Positions 30,076-41,051 of a DNA stretch of 64,000 bases are shown here, one piece after another. Below the pieces are notes generated by a model. It searched no databases. It was given only the letters and a program-made list of their open reading frames with translations, and had not been told where the DNA came from. The stretch is from positions 27,666-91,665 of the forward strand of contig MLAK01000599.1 in assembly GCA_001839685.1 (NCBI GenBank), written 5' to 3'. The stretch is from Tritrichomonas foetus. Its lineage: Eukaryota > Parabasalia > Tritrichomonadida > Tritrichomonadidae. A program made the translations under genes and the position numbers. Position 1 is the stretch's first letter. Every line of letters begins with the position of its first letter.

Positions 30076-33000
30076 ATGGATCAAGTACTTCTGGAAGAAG
30101 ATCAACAGAAGGAAGTCGGTTATACGCAGAACAAAGTCTTCATTTTTGCGAATGAGATCCAGTTTTTTGTTTCCAACCATAATATTTTAAATCAAGTTAT
30201 TTCATTTATTATTTATTTATTATTAATCGCCTACAACTTTCTTTCGGCCCTTCCAATTTCCCCGCTCGACAATCCAGAAATGGAGCTAATCGATTATGCT
30301 TACATGATTTTTACCGGAACAATATCAAATCCATCAAAATCATCAATTGTTATAATATCAATTTTATTAAATACTATTGTTTTATTCCTTTTGGGAATAA
30401 CTTTTATTGTTTCTATGTATCTTTTAGTGACACCTGTGCACTTGCCATTTGCAATTAAAGTGGTTGCTGTTTTATGGTACTATGTAATTCCCTTATTCAC
30501 TCCAATTGAGTTAGTTGTTTTATCTCGAACATATAATTATTTATCAATTACTGATGATAATTTACTTTTTTTGTTTTTCTTGTTTACAAATATTTTTATA
30601 TATGCAATGATTTTAATAGTCGGAGTTTTTAATGCAGTAACAATTTATCGAGTGAAATATATTTTTTCTACTTTAAAACCATTTCAAGCAATTGCATTTA
30701 CTTTTCTATTAGCGGTTTCGCATCAAATGATTAGTTTTGTTTCTTATCCTTCACAGGCACTATTAGTTGTATCATTTTTTATCCAACTTGCCGGAATTAT
30801 ATATTTTACATATCAAACGCCATACATCACAATTTGGATGACTACTGCACTTTTAACCTATTATATTTTTTCTTTATGTGTTTCTATTTTACGGGTTTTA
30901 CCAATAGTTGTTGAGTTTTGGGAAATTTTTATCGTTCTTGGTGCGAGTTTAATGATATCGATTGTTTTAAGTTTCTCATTTAAAAGCCATATTTTATGCA
31001 AAATTGGATTATTAAAAAATAGGTTCGATCGAACAAGATTTGATATTAATCAAAAAATTGTTTCTGTTGATTTAAGGTCACTTCAAAATATTGAAATTTG
31101 GGCACTTTTGAAAATTTTTCCAGAATTATCCAGAAAATTACAAGATTTATTATTTAAAATTTTAGATTCACGAGATCCCAAAACTTTTGAGGATTCACTT
31201 TTTTTATACACATTTGAAATTGTATTGAATTATAATGATGATAAAATTTACATCAGCAAAAATCAAATTTATGCTTTAAAATCGCTCAAAACGAAATTTT
31301 GGGAAGCTGTTTGGAAAGTTAATTTTTCTGTACTCCCTCAAATCTCAGCCGAAATTGGTCATCGAAGGGTTATTCTCCAACAGAATATTCTATTTTATAA
31401 TAATTATAACCGAAGATCACATAAAACAGTAAAAAAATTAACTTCACCAGGGAAAATCCAAAAAAATCACCATTTAACTATTTTACATATTCTGGTTATT
31501 CTTTTTTGTGCAGCATCAGTTTTATCCCAATATTTCATCAGTATATCGTTTCGATCAAGTTATTCCAAATTTGTGAAGTTTACCAAACTTCGAAATTTTT
31601 TGACAAGTATTTCATTAATACAAATTGATTTATGGCCAAAAAATAATTTTTTGTCAAAAAATACTTATGATATTGTGATAGACAACTGGGAGAAAATTAA
31701 AAACGAGGACATTCTTACATTAGATCTAAATGAAATTCCCTACATTTCAATCATTCAAACATATTTAAACGATTTATCTAATTACAACACAACGTTAGAA
31801 TTGACTGATGCATTAACAAGTTTAGATATCTTTCATATCTTTCATAATTTGTTTTTGAAATCGAATGGACATTTCGACCGAATAAATTATCGAACAAATA
31901 GCGATATTGAAAGCGCCTTATTTTCCGTTTTAGCGATTATTTCTTTCTTTTATATTATTGGATTCATTGGATCAATCTTGAGACTTAGTAATCAAGAACA
32001 TAGTTTCTTTGCTGGATTTCAATCCTTTTCAAAAAATAGTATAATTAATTATCGAAAGATAGAAATTAAAAACGAAATAAATGTTCCAGTTCCACTTCAC
32101 ACAATTGAATGGGATGTGTTGAAGTATTTTATTATATCATATTTAACTTCATTTGTAGCAATGTTTTTTTTATGGTTAATTGTTTATTTAGAGTTTTATT
32201 TTTTGAAAGAAGATTCAAAACGCTTTTCCAATTATACAGATTTAACTGGAAGCTTTGCATTGGCTTATGGCTATTATTCTGTTTCAGTTTTTTATGGAAA
32301 GCGGTCATTTTTTCAGCCAAAAGTTATGGAAGCAATAGATATTTCTGATGATTATTTCAATCAACTATATATCGATAATGAATCATCCACTTTGATTAAA
32401 ATTATACCAAAATCGATTTTCAAAAACATTGCCTCATTTTATTATCAAACTCCACTCAAAGAATCAGATAATAGCATTAAAGAAACAATCCGACAATTAT
32501 ATAAAGATGCAGATTTACTCGATACTCCAATTTTTCAATATGATTGTGATTTCATCGTTCGAGTGGTCGTTTTTCTAATTTCTACAATATTTTTAACTAT
32601 CGTTGCCTATTTTTCACATTATGTCTTTCATATAATTCATGATTCATCAATTTCTGAAAAGATAGGATTATTAATTGACTTTGAAAATGAAGCAAATATA
32701 GAAAATTGGAAACTCGATAAATACAATTCAGATGATTTACCTCTTATACTTCTTAAAATGTCATCTGACTTGACAATCAAATTTGCCACGAAATGTGCAA
32801 AAGAAAAATTGAATATTGATGTTGGAAACAATTTCACGGATATTAAAAATTATGATTTAATTCACTCATCTGAGATTTTGAATGCTATTCATGATATGAA
32901 AAATACAAATTCTTCTAACTCTATTACAATTAAGAAAGATAATGGCAAATTCACCATAATTAATCCACACTTTCAAATCATTAGTTGTATAAAAACACTC

Positions 33001-33642
33001 AAATCTATTATTCTAATCGACGATGTTGAACTTGTTGATAAAGATGATGATTTATCAATATATGAAAGCGTGAATCCATATTTCAAAGTGGGGTCACCAA
33101 AAAGTATCGCTTTTAAAAACGACCAAATAGCACTAATTTCTTTGAAATTAATTGGATTAAGCAATTTTGTGAAAATTAATTCACCACAAATTGTTAAAAG
33201 TTATTTAACCGATATTCTTTCACAACTTTCAGAAATCGACGATTTTTATCGAATTTCTATTCGTAATAACACAATTATCGTAGCTAGTAAAAATATTGTA
33301 TTTTCTACGAATAATCAATTCATATCGGTATGTGCTGACTTTGGTAAAAAAGCACAGAATATCGTTAGTTCACTTTCTAAACAATATGAAACTGACGTTT
33401 TTTGTTCCGTTCTTTTCCATCGTTGTGAAGCAATGACTTTAAATGTGAATGATGTTCAATGCGGACAAAGTGACTTTACATCAAATGTGATAAACTTTAT
33501 TGATGAATGTCACAGTCATTTCCTAATGAATGCAATTGGATTTGTCCCAAGAATGAAAATTACTCAGATTTTAAATATGAGTAAAATAATGACAATTACG
33601 CTCAAGAATGGAGCGACTGCGGATATTTTTATATTTATATAA
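30076..33642 (+). CDS. Polytopic membrane protein with cyclase-like C-terminal domain (probably inactive)
   Basis: A 1,188-residue protein. About eight hydrophobic segments lie in the first 310 residues, with further ones near 465, 615, 684 and 826. A soluble C-terminal part (about 860-1188) includes a PAS-like segment and a domain starting QIALISLKLIGLSNFVKI at about 1017. This layout is that of the large trichomonad family of multi-pass nucleotidyl cyclases. The cyclase metal-binding Asp pair and the GDC-type motif are not visible (NNTIIVASKN stands where GDCYMA would be expected), so it would be a degenerate member. The family call is an inference from architecture. Confidence 0.55.
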   Translation: MDQVLLEEDQQKEVGYTQNKVFIFANEIQFFVSNHNILNQVISFIIYLLLIAYNFLSALPISPLDNPEMELIDYAYMIFTGTISNPSKSSIVIISILLNTIVLFLLGITFIVSMYLLVTPVHLPFAIKVVAVLWYYVIPLFTPIELVVLSRTYNYLSITDDNLLFLFFLFTNIFIYAMILIVGVFNAVTIYRVKYIFSTLKPFQAIAFTFLLAVSHQMISFVSYPSQALLVVSFFIQLAGIIYFTYQTPYITIWMTTALLTYYIFSLCVSILRVLPIVVEFWEIFIVLGASLMISIVLSFSFKSHILCKIGLLKNRFDRTRFDINQKIVSVDLRSLQNIEIWALLKIFPELSRKLQDLLFKILDSRDPKTFEDSLFLYTFEIVLNYNDDKIYISKNQIYALKSLKTKFWEAVWKVNFSVLPQISAEIGHRRVILQQNILFYNNYNRRSHKTVKKLTSPGKIQKNHHLTILHILVILFCAASVLSQYFISISFRSSYSKFVKFTKLRNFLTSISLIQIDLWPKNNFLSKNTYDIVIDNWEKIKNEDILTLDLNEIPYISIIQTYLNDLSNYNTTLELTDALTSLDIFHIFHNLFLKSNGHFDRINYRTNSDIESALFSVLAIISFFYIIGFIGSILRLSNQEHSFFAGFQSFSKNSIINYRKIEIKNEINVPVPLHTIEWDVLKYFIISYLTSFVAMFFLWLIVYLEFYFLKEDSKRFSNYTDLTGSFALAYGYYSVSVFYGKRSFFQPKVMEAIDISDDYFNQLYIDNESSTLIKIIPKSIFKNIASFYYQTPLKESDNSIKETIRQLYKDADLLDTPIFQYDCDFIVRVVVFLISTIFLTIVAYFSHYVFHIIHDSSISEKIGLLIDFENEANIENWKLDKYNSDDLPLILLKMSSDLTIKFATKCAKEKLNIDVGNNFTDIKNYDLIHSSEILNAIHDMKNTNSSNSITIKKDNGKFTIINPHFQIISCIKTLKSIILIDDVELVDKDDDLSIYESVNPYFKVGSPKSIAFKNDQIALISLKLIGLSNFVKINSPQIVKSYLTDILSQLSEIDDFYRISIRNNTIIVASKNIVFSTNNQFISVCADFGKKAQNIVSSLSKQYETDVFCSVLFHRCEAMTLNVNDVQCGQSDFTSNVINFIDECHSHFLMNAIGFVPRMKITQILNMSKIMTITLKNGATADIFIFI

Positions 33643-33947
33643 AACTTGTTTGTATCTTTAATATTCATTAATCATTTTTCTTTCTTTTCTTCTTTGGCTT
33701 CTCATCATGATTAGGTCAGAATAATAATCACAAATTTTCTAATATTCATCAAACATAACAAGCAGTTTAAGCATTTTCAACAAACTTTTTTAATATTCTC
33801 TTTCTCTCTCTCTAAATATTTATAATATAAAAAAATCATAATGATATTTAAATGCAAATATTATAAGATTTTTAAATACTAATAACAAGAATAACTAATC
33901 AAATAAAACTGATACATAACAAAAAAACAAACAATAAACGACAAATT

Positions 33948-35267
33948 CTATAAATACATAAACGCTGAATCATCAACAACATAGTGTGTTGCATCTGATC
34001 CAAAAGTATCCATCATGTCTCTATACAAGTCCTTCGAATATCCGTGGATTGGCACCATTCCAAGTGCCTTCAATCTGAAGGTATCTGCATGCAAAGCCCT
34101 GCCAAACGCCGAAGCACAAAGTGAATAAAAATGCATTCTCAATTGACTCTCGTTCAAATCACCTTCGTTGTTTTTTGAGCCAAGTTCATCAATAACAGGA
34201 ATAATGTTTGGTAATACAAACTTTGAAGCGGTTTCTAAACTCATTGCAAGAAGCCCCTGGAGTGCTCCACATTTTTCAGTCAACCCGAAAGTTCCACGAA
34301 GAAGGACACCAAGGAATTGTGCAGTGATTCTCGGCTGTACTGTTGAATATCCTTGTTCGAAAGTGTGTCTCAACAGGCATCGAAGGAGATCTACAGAATA
34401 AGTTCTCAAAATAAAAAGTTCGTTCCAGAGCTTTGGCCCAATTTGTGGGGAAAGAAGACAAGATAACGCAACTGTAATAAAATGTGGCATATACACATTC
34501 AAAAAGCGTAAGGATCGATTTGAAACAAGAGCTCGAATGGTTGAAACTGATACATAAAGCATATCATAGCGATTTGGATAATCTCTCAACAACAAAAGCG
34601 AGAATCTCAAAAAATAAGGAAGTAACGTTTGAATGTAAGTCGCAAAATGCAAATTTTTGAACATTTTTTCTCTTTCTTCGCTATTATCACTAAGTAAACG
34701 TTCCCTCAACTTCTTATAAAAAAGCTGAAGCTCATATGAAAAAACATGCTTCGATGAAGCAAACTCTAAATCTTGGTCGATTTTCTGCTTCGGCTGGTTG
34801 GTTGCAACTTTCAATTCTTCTGAAATTTGCTCGGCCTCTTGCTGCTCGTCTGCCAATTCTGGAGCCAGCGGCTTTCCAGCGATTGTTATCCATTCGAAAT
34901 CAAATGACGTATCGTACGGATATGGCGCTGGCTCAAATCTGTTGAACATGTCGATTGGAATTTGATGATCGTTGTACACGTAAAGGTCTAATGCATTGAC
35001 ATTTCCGGCATTGAGCAATCCCGGAGCTTCTCCGCTTGAATAGCCAAAAACTGGCTCCATTCCGTTAGCCTCAAGCGCTGTGTTGATGTCTGAAACACGA
35101 AGTCGCGTCCGTTTCGAAGTTACCATCAATTGATGGGAATCTGCCAGGACTTTTAAAATTTCTCTTTGTGTGCTGTTCGCAATTTTGGCATAGACGGGTT
35201 CTTTGATATGCGTAATTCCAAAAGATTCGGCGATATTGGAAATTGTTGCATTTATCACTTGCGACAT
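33948..35267 (-). CDS. TAF6: TAF6 homologue, TFIID/SAGA subunit
   Basis: The 439-residue protein opens with a histone fold (1-70): ISNIAESFGITHIKEPVYAKI, then DSHQLMVTSKRTRLRVSDIN, then the conserved TAF6 join EPVFGYSSG. The strands LYVYNDHQIPIDMF and FEWITIAGKPLAPE follow, as in TAF6 just after the histone fold. A HEAT-repeat C-terminal domain (about 170-420) completes it. TAF6 pairs with TAF9 in TFIID. It is of interest because trichomonad core promoters depend on an initiator element and its own binding protein. Confidence 0.9.
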   Translation of the reverse strand: MSQVINATISNIAESFGITHIKEPVYAKIANSTQREILKVLADSHQLMVTSKRTRLRVSDINTALEANGMEPVFGYSSGEAPGLLNAGNVNALDLYVYNDHQIPIDMFNRFEPAPYPYDTSFDFEWITIAGKPLAPELADEQQEAEQISEELKVATNQPKQKIDQDLEFASSKHVFSYELQLFYKKLRERLLSDNSEEREKMFKNLHFATYIQTLLPYFLRFSLLLLRDYPNRYDMLYVSVSTIRALVSNRSLRFLNVYMPHFITVALSCLLSPQIGPKLWNELFILRTYSVDLLRCLLRHTFEQGYSTVQPRITAQFLGVLLRGTFGLTEKCGALQGLLAMSLETASKFVLPNIIPVIDELGSKNNEGDLNESQLRMHFYSLCASAFGRALHADTFRLKALGMVPIHGYSKDLYRDMMDTFGSDATHYVVDDSAFMYL

Positions 35268-36395
35268 TGAAAAATTTTAAATGCTTGGTTTCAAGAAAAC
35301 TTTTTGAATTCCAACGAAAAATCAAAAAATTTAGAAGCGAAAAATTCGAAGAAAGAAATGATATTGTAGCTCGCTTCCTTTATATCATTTGGGTGGATGG
35401 AAATGGCTAAATTATGAATTTTTCAAGCCAGAGTTTTTGTGTTTGTATTTTTTAAATGAATTCATTTTCTAACTTCGATATTCGAATATCACAATATATT
35501 ACTTTCACCTTTTAGGTATGCAAAACCTCTCAAATTTCACCTTAATTGCTATTTTTGTATAATCATTTTTGATTATTAATTTCACCTTAATAATAATAAG
35601 CTAAAATGTGAAAAGAAAATGCAATGTTTTCACCCTAATATGATGATATCCTTAAGGTAAAATTATAGTCAATTAACCGTCACACCTCACAAATGGACTG
35701 TATAGCAATTAAGCCTAAATTAACCTTAATATGATATATATTTTTATTATTAGTTTTCTGTGATCGATTCTGAGCCTAATTAGTGATCGATCGTCACTTA
35801 AAAATCAAAATGATACCCCGTCGAAAGAAGTATTTACACTCAAAAAAAGTGAAACAATCCAGAAAGAAATATGTACCAAGATTATTTTTGTTTATTATAA
35901 CATGATTTGATAATAAATATTCGAAACATTTGATTGCTCCTTCAATATTTGAAGTATATTTAATAAATGATATTTGGGTGTAGTTTGAATTAAAATTGTC
36001 ATTTGCATCATGATTCAGCAAAATACTATCTAGATATTTTTGATTAATATCAATATATATATATATATCTTTGAAAGATTACCCTTTGGAAAGTTTATAT
36101 TATCATTTTTGATATATTTAAAAGTTATTTTAATATCATATCTATTTCTACCGAATTAGATTGATTTTCGATGTGAATCCATAGTATTTTATATTATTTG
36201 AAGATTTTCGAAAGAAACAAAATCTATCTTCACGCTTCGATTATTGAAAATATTGCAGATTATTAATTTACTAACTTAAAAAGGAAAATTCGTGAATACA
36301 TGAATGGAGAAATTATCGAAAAAAATCGATGTGAACGATTATTTTTCATTCAAACTTGTGTACATAAACATCTTCTTAACAGACATAAAGATAGT
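35268..36395. other. 1.1-kb intergenic region with repeated TTTCACCTTAAT strings
   Basis: No gene is visible. Between 35536 and 35735 the strings TTTCACCTTAAT, TTTCACCTTAATAA, TTTCACCCTAATATGATGATAT and AACCTTAATATGATATAT recur, and a TATATA run lies at about 36052-36070. The region is upstream of TAF6. Confidence 0.5.
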
Positions 36396-38942
36396 TTAAA
36401 GTCTGCTTCGATAACCACCCATAATATGATCACTATATTGACATGAATTTAATGCTTTTATACTTTCAATCAATTTATCGATTTCATTTTCTTTTGAATT
36501 TTGAATTGTTTCCATATATTCATCATAGAGATGAACTTGTGAAATTTGTGATAAAAGTGATTCAAATTGGGATTTATCAATTTGATACATTTTTTGATGA
36601 AATTTAATGATTTCTTTAGCTTTACTTTGGAAATAAATTGAGCGAACATGATTTTCAATTTTATTTAATAAAACATCTTTTGTTTGTTCGAGAATTTTCC
36701 ATTTTATGTAATCATTTTCACCTTTAATCTGAATTATAATTGAAAAGAAAATATTTAGTGTTTGACTATTTAATTCAAAGTTTTGAATTGAATGAACTAT
36801 TAATTCATTAAGGCTTTCTATGTATTCCTTTGATAAAAGATGGACTTGATAGAAGAAGTAAGGAATTGCATTAGTTAATACTTCAATATACTCTTGATGA
36901 AGCTGAGAATTAGCTGGCTCGTATTGTGTAGCTTTCAAAAAATTATAAATTAATTGACCATATGTGATAAAAGTTTGACAATTTCCCAAATATAAATCTT
37001 TAGTTGGGATTTTAGAAATTGCTAGAATAAAATCAAAGTCATTATTAGCTATTGAAAGATAATTTCCAAAAATATTGATTGATTCAAATTTGAGTATATT
37101 GGTTGCAGCTGCAGCAAGATATGGTGGAATGTTCTTTTCATTGAAGTTAGAGTAATTATTAAATACTTGTTGAAACAACTGGTGAATTTGTGGATTTTCA
37201 GGCCCATCATAAATAGCTAAAATTTTGAAAACTGATTCAGAATAACTTTCTATTTCGAACTTTGTTTGATCAATTTGATGCTCTAAAACATATTCAAAAA
37301 TAACTGGCTTTAATGCTTCTTTCATTTCAGACATCCGAATGACACAGGCAACTAATGTCGGATTCATTGTTTTCAATAAATTCACAGCACATTCTTTGAT
37401 ATCTAGTTTTGAAATAAATAAATCAATTCTAGCATGATCTATCAAATGATGAAAAGAAATCAAAACTTTTTGATCTATTGAATAAATGTGTTCAGAAAAC
37501 CATAAACATAGTAAATTAAATATCTGGAAGAAAAAGTTTGTTTCCATGTCAGGTAATATGTGATATGCAATATTAAGGAATGTTACAACTAGTTCTGTGA
37601 AGACGGGAGTTTGCATAATTGCTTCATCATTAATTGTAAAAATAAAATGAAAATAATACAAACCTTCAAAAAGGTTATAACGAATGGAAATATATTGTAA
37701 ATGTGATGCAATGTAAAAAAGTGATCTTATTACCAAATTTGCTTTTTCTAAAAAAGCATGAAGATTTATAGTGTGGAAGAATTCCGAAATATTAACTTCA
37801 AGTTTCATTAATAAATATAAATAACTACCAATTAACACATCAATTTTTTCTGTTGTTGGGCTCGAAAGTGAATTAGTAATATTTTGTGTTATCAAATCTA
37901 CTTTTTGTTTAAATCGTGGTAGCATTTTCTTTGGATCTGGATGAAAATGTTGATAGTTACAAGCAATAGTTATGATATTAATCATAAATTCACTAATATT
38001 TAATATATCGTCAAATTCTAGACATATTTGATCATTCTTACCCAGAAACATGAATAGTTCGAAAGCAGTCTCACTATCATTCTTTATTTGGCAATATTGA
38101 AAAAATACTTGTAAAATATTATATTTGGCAAAAAATTCAAATATTTGATTGATATGATCAGCTAATGGCCTTGGATGAAATTTTTCAATATCAACGAATT
38201 GATCTCTTGACGGAATTCGAAGCCTGTTTATTAAATTTGTGAAAATAATCAGTAAAGGCTTGATTTCATACTGTTTTTGAGCAAGTAAAATCGCCTCTTG
38301 AAACAAAAAATCATGAAGAATATATTTTATATTTATCCATGCTGTGAAGTTACCCCATAATTCAATATATCTTTTATCATTTTGGTGAATCATTTTTTCA
38401 AAAAAAGAAATCATATTTTCTTCAGATCCATCCTGGAAAATGGATTCTTCATAATCAAATAATTCACGATGTGGAACGCAATAAGTTGTGTTCATTGATT
38501 TATTAAATTCATTGAAAAATCCAAAAACATGATTTTCTGGCTCACAATAAATGGAAAACGATGTTTCATCATAAATAAAAATGTCTTTCAGAAATCGTGG
38601 ATATAAAATATGAGTCAGATTTGCTTGAATTGAGTAAATAAGTTTTAAATATTCAGGATTCTGAAAACGTTCATCATATAAAACTGAACTTTCACATAAA
38701 AAATCATCAATCAAATCATCAATTAACGAGATATTGATTGATTTATGAATATTTCTGAGATGGTCATTAATGATTTTCAAATAAAAAGCTCTTGCTGATG
38801 GGTTCGGCGTCACAAGCAAATGTGCTAATGCGTATGAAACAGAATTGGATGCTTTCTCGAATTGTGAAAGGAAAAATATTTGATCAAGGGATTTTGGATG
38901 TATGTCAAGGATACTCTCGTCGAAATTATTCTCGAAATTCAT
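36396..38942 (-). CDS. Divergent importin-beta superfamily protein, exportin-T-like
   Basis: The 848-residue protein is wholly helical. The head (KSLDQIFFLSQFEKASNSV, then SARAFYLKIINDHLR) fits the start of a karyopherin solenoid, and TLILYP-like ILYPRFLKDIF matches the exportin motif YPxxWxxFF. The segment ELWGNFTAWINIKYILHDFLF strongly resembles the exportin-T stretch around VSWIDINLI. Exportin-T moves tRNA out of the nucleus with Ran-GTP. Divergence is high, so exportin-5 or another karyopherin remains possible. Confidence 0.5.
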   Translation of the reverse strand: MNFENNFDESILDIHPKSLDQIFFLSQFEKASNSVSYALAHLLVTPNPSARAFYLKIINDHLRNIHKSINISLIDDLIDDFLCESSVLYDERFQNPEYLKLIYSIQANLTHILYPRFLKDIFIYDETSFSIYCEPENHVFGFFNEFNKSMNTTYCVPHRELFDYEESIFQDGSEENMISFFEKMIHQNDKRYIELWGNFTAWINIKYILHDFLFQEAILLAQKQYEIKPLLIIFTNLINRLRIPSRDQFVDIEKFHPRPLADHINQIFEFFAKYNILQVFFQYCQIKNDSETAFELFMFLGKNDQICLEFDDILNISEFMINIITIACNYQHFHPDPKKMLPRFKQKVDLITQNITNSLSSPTTEKIDVLIGSYLYLLMKLEVNISEFFHTINLHAFLEKANLVIRSLFYIASHLQYISIRYNLFEGLYYFHFIFTINDEAIMQTPVFTELVVTFLNIAYHILPDMETNFFFQIFNLLCLWFSEHIYSIDQKVLISFHHLIDHARIDLFISKLDIKECAVNLLKTMNPTLVACVIRMSEMKEALKPVIFEYVLEHQIDQTKFEIESYSESVFKILAIYDGPENPQIHQLFQQVFNNYSNFNEKNIPPYLAAAATNILKFESINIFGNYLSIANNDFDFILAISKIPTKDLYLGNCQTFITYGQLIYNFLKATQYEPANSQLHQEYIEVLTNAIPYFFYQVHLLSKEYIESLNELIVHSIQNFELNSQTLNIFFSIIIQIKGENDYIKWKILEQTKDVLLNKIENHVRSIYFQSKAKEIIKFHQKMYQIDKSQFESLLSQISQVHLYDEYMETIQNSKENEIDKLIESIKALNSCQYSDHIMGGYRSRL

Positions 38943-39231
38943 TTATCATCAAAAATCGTTTTGTCTAATATAAACTTTTTCCATATTTATATGGTCTTTT
39001 CATGACCATATAATTATTTAAAATATAGATGATAATATTCAATTATTCTGAACTTTATTTTCCTCTTAGTTGATGAAATGATAATATTATCACTTCTCAT
39101 TGTTTTTAGTTATAACTAAGGTAATAATAAAAGACTTAGTTTATCAAAGTTTCCCAATGGTTTATATTATATTTATTTTTTCGCTTTATACCAAAAACAA
39201 ATATTGTTCCCTTGATAACAAACAACACATT

Positions 39232-40698
39232 TTATTGAAGTAAAGATCTATCACGAAGATATTCATAAATTCTGAGCATTTGGTTATACTTTGAAATACC
39301 TTCAGCTCCAATTAGGCCACCTGCCATATAATATTCACTTTGAATTGCAACAGCAAAATCTGCAATAATTGTATCGCATGTTTCGCCTGACCTTCTTGCA
39401 ATTCCGACTTGTTTTCCACGTTGCTTGAACAATTTCGCTGTTTCTGAAGCATCTGTAATTGTCCCAGCTTGACCAAGTTGAAGCATAATTCCATCTGTCC
39501 ATTTCTTCTTGAGTCCTCTTCTTGCTAGAATTGATTGTGATGCATAAATATCACCACCGAATACTTTTAGACGACTCATTAAAGCATCTCTCATTAATTC
39601 CCATCCACCATGATCAACTTCACTGATTCCATCATTTATTAAAGTGATCGACTTGTGTTGAGTAATGAGATCAATGTAATATTGGACTAATTCAGCAGCA
39701 TTTTTTGAAACACCTTTTTCAACTTGGTATTTTTGTGTTTCGTTATCATAAAAGCAAGAAGCGGCAGCATCAATGCCGATTGTAAAATCAGTGTCTACTG
39801 AAAATCCAGCCTCTACTATTGCTCGCTCAACTGTAGAAATCGCAGTTGCAATTACAGAAGAGTCAAAAACAAGACCACCTGATTTGCCAACTGGAAAAAC
39901 TTGTGAATCTCCATAAAGTTTCGTTTTTAATTTTTCAGCTACTTCCGAACAAACTCGAAGTTGTTCAATGAAAGAAAGCGTAGCTTTGGGAATAATCATA
40001 ATCGCTTCAAATGACATCGGCGATTGTGAGTGCATGCCTCCTTCTAAAACTGTAACAGCTGGCGTTGGAATAGTGAAGTGATCTGCAGCCTGTTGTGGGA
40101 AGAAAGATTCATATAAATACATAAAAAGTGGTTGATGTAAAATTTCAGCTGATGCTATTGCAAGAGCAAATGATATCGCTGAAAATACATTCACAATTCC
40201 TGACTTTCCTTCAAGCGCTTTTTTGATAATCAAATCAAATTGATCGATTGTTGTAAACGTTTTTCCTTGAAGTGCAACTGATACAATTTCAACTAGCGAG
40301 CATGCATTTCTACTTCCCAAGCCGATAAATCGAGTTGAATTTGTATCAAGATATGGTTTGATTTCTTGAGAAAATACTGAAGTTCCTAATGGAGCAGAAG
40401 CTGTTCCGGCTAAGCGATTTCGGCCAAGCATGTTTGCATAAACATATACAAGTAAACTTGGTCTTCCTGTGGATATTAAAATTTCGTGACCTTTGATGTG
40501 AGAAATTGTGGGCAACTTCGACTGGCTTGCGAATTGATTTGCCATTACGCCATACGGGTCCGGAGGGCGCTCGTGAACAACTTGGCCAATATATTCAACG
40601 AGACGTTGCTCGATACAATGATCTCGGATGTAATCAATAGCTCGTAATCCTTTCGACTTTGCCTTTTCTTGGCCTTTGGGTTGATTTTGTGACGACAT
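39232..40698 (-). CDS. ENO4-type pseudo-enolase with N-terminal RIIa/Dpy30-like domain
   Basis: This 488-residue protein has an N-terminal helical pair (18-55; AIDYIRDHCIEQRLVEYIG, then RPPDPYGVMANQF) of the RIIa/Dpy30 type, fused to an enolase fold. Testis/flagellar ENO4 has the same order. Aligned to yeast enolase, H159 and E168 survive as H223 and E231, and D246 as D310. E211 is S273, E295 is N355, D320 is G382, K345 is Q407, H373 is R435 and K396 is M458. Two of three magnesium ligands and both key lysines are lost, so glycolytic activity is not expected. By family it is likely an axonemal, probably central-pair, structural protein docked through the RIIa-like domain. Confidence 0.85.
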   Translation of the reverse strand: MSSQNQPKGQEKAKSKGLRAIDYIRDHCIEQRLVEYIGQVVHERPPDPYGVMANQFASQSKLPTISHIKGHEILISTGRPSLLVYVYANMLGRNRLAGTASAPLGTSVFSQEIKPYLDTNSTRFIGLGSRNACSLVEIVSVALQGKTFTTIDQFDLIIKKALEGKSGIVNVFSAISFALAIASAEILHQPLFMYLYESFFPQQAADHFTIPTPAVTVLEGGMHSQSPMSFEAIMIIPKATLSFIEQLRVCSEVAEKLKTKLYGDSQVFPVGKSGGLVFDSSVIATAISTVERAIVEAGFSVDTDFTIGIDAAASCFYDNETQKYQVEKGVSKNAAELVQYYIDLITQHKSITLINDGISEVDHGGWELMRDALMSRLKVFGGDIYASQSILARRGLKKKWTDGIMLQLGQAGTITDASETAKLFKQRGKQVGIARRSGETCDTIIADFAVAIQSEYYMAGGLIGAEGISKYNQMLRIYEYLRDRSLLQ

Positions 40699-40713
40699 TT
40701 TGATTCAAATAAA

Positions 40714-40743
40714 TAACGTTTTATAGAAGGTGCCCGTTTAAAA
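40714..40743 (-). promoter_or_regulatory. TTTAAACGGGC and AAAACGTTA pair before the ENO4-like gene
   Basis: On the minus strand TTTTAAACGGGC and, 13 bases on, AAAACGTTA lie between 16 and 46 bases before the ATG. Spacing and orientation resemble the other AAACGG pairs in this window. Confidence 0.45.
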
Positions 40744-41051
40744 TATCAATTTGTCGAAATTCATCATTGCATTGATTAATTCATAATCTTTATTTATTAC
40801 CCCCATCTGAAAAACAATCAATTTTTACAACAAAGCTCTAAAAAAAACTTGAATTGAATGACAACATTCTTTGTGATGAGCATCAGTTTTTTTTACTTCA
40901 ACGTGAAAATCATTTAAAAGAATATGGTGAAAGAAAATTGGGAGAAAGCATCATTAGTGATTAAAGAATAATAAAAAAAAGAGAAAGAAGAGAAAGCTTG
41001 AATAACCAAGAATTTTATAAACCCAAATGAAATTAAATTTATATCTTTAAT
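40744..41051. other. Short intergenic region, no gene seen
   Basis: About 310 AT-rich bases between two minus-strand genes. Nothing recognised beyond the promoter pair annotated next to the ENO4-like gene. Confidence 0.4.
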
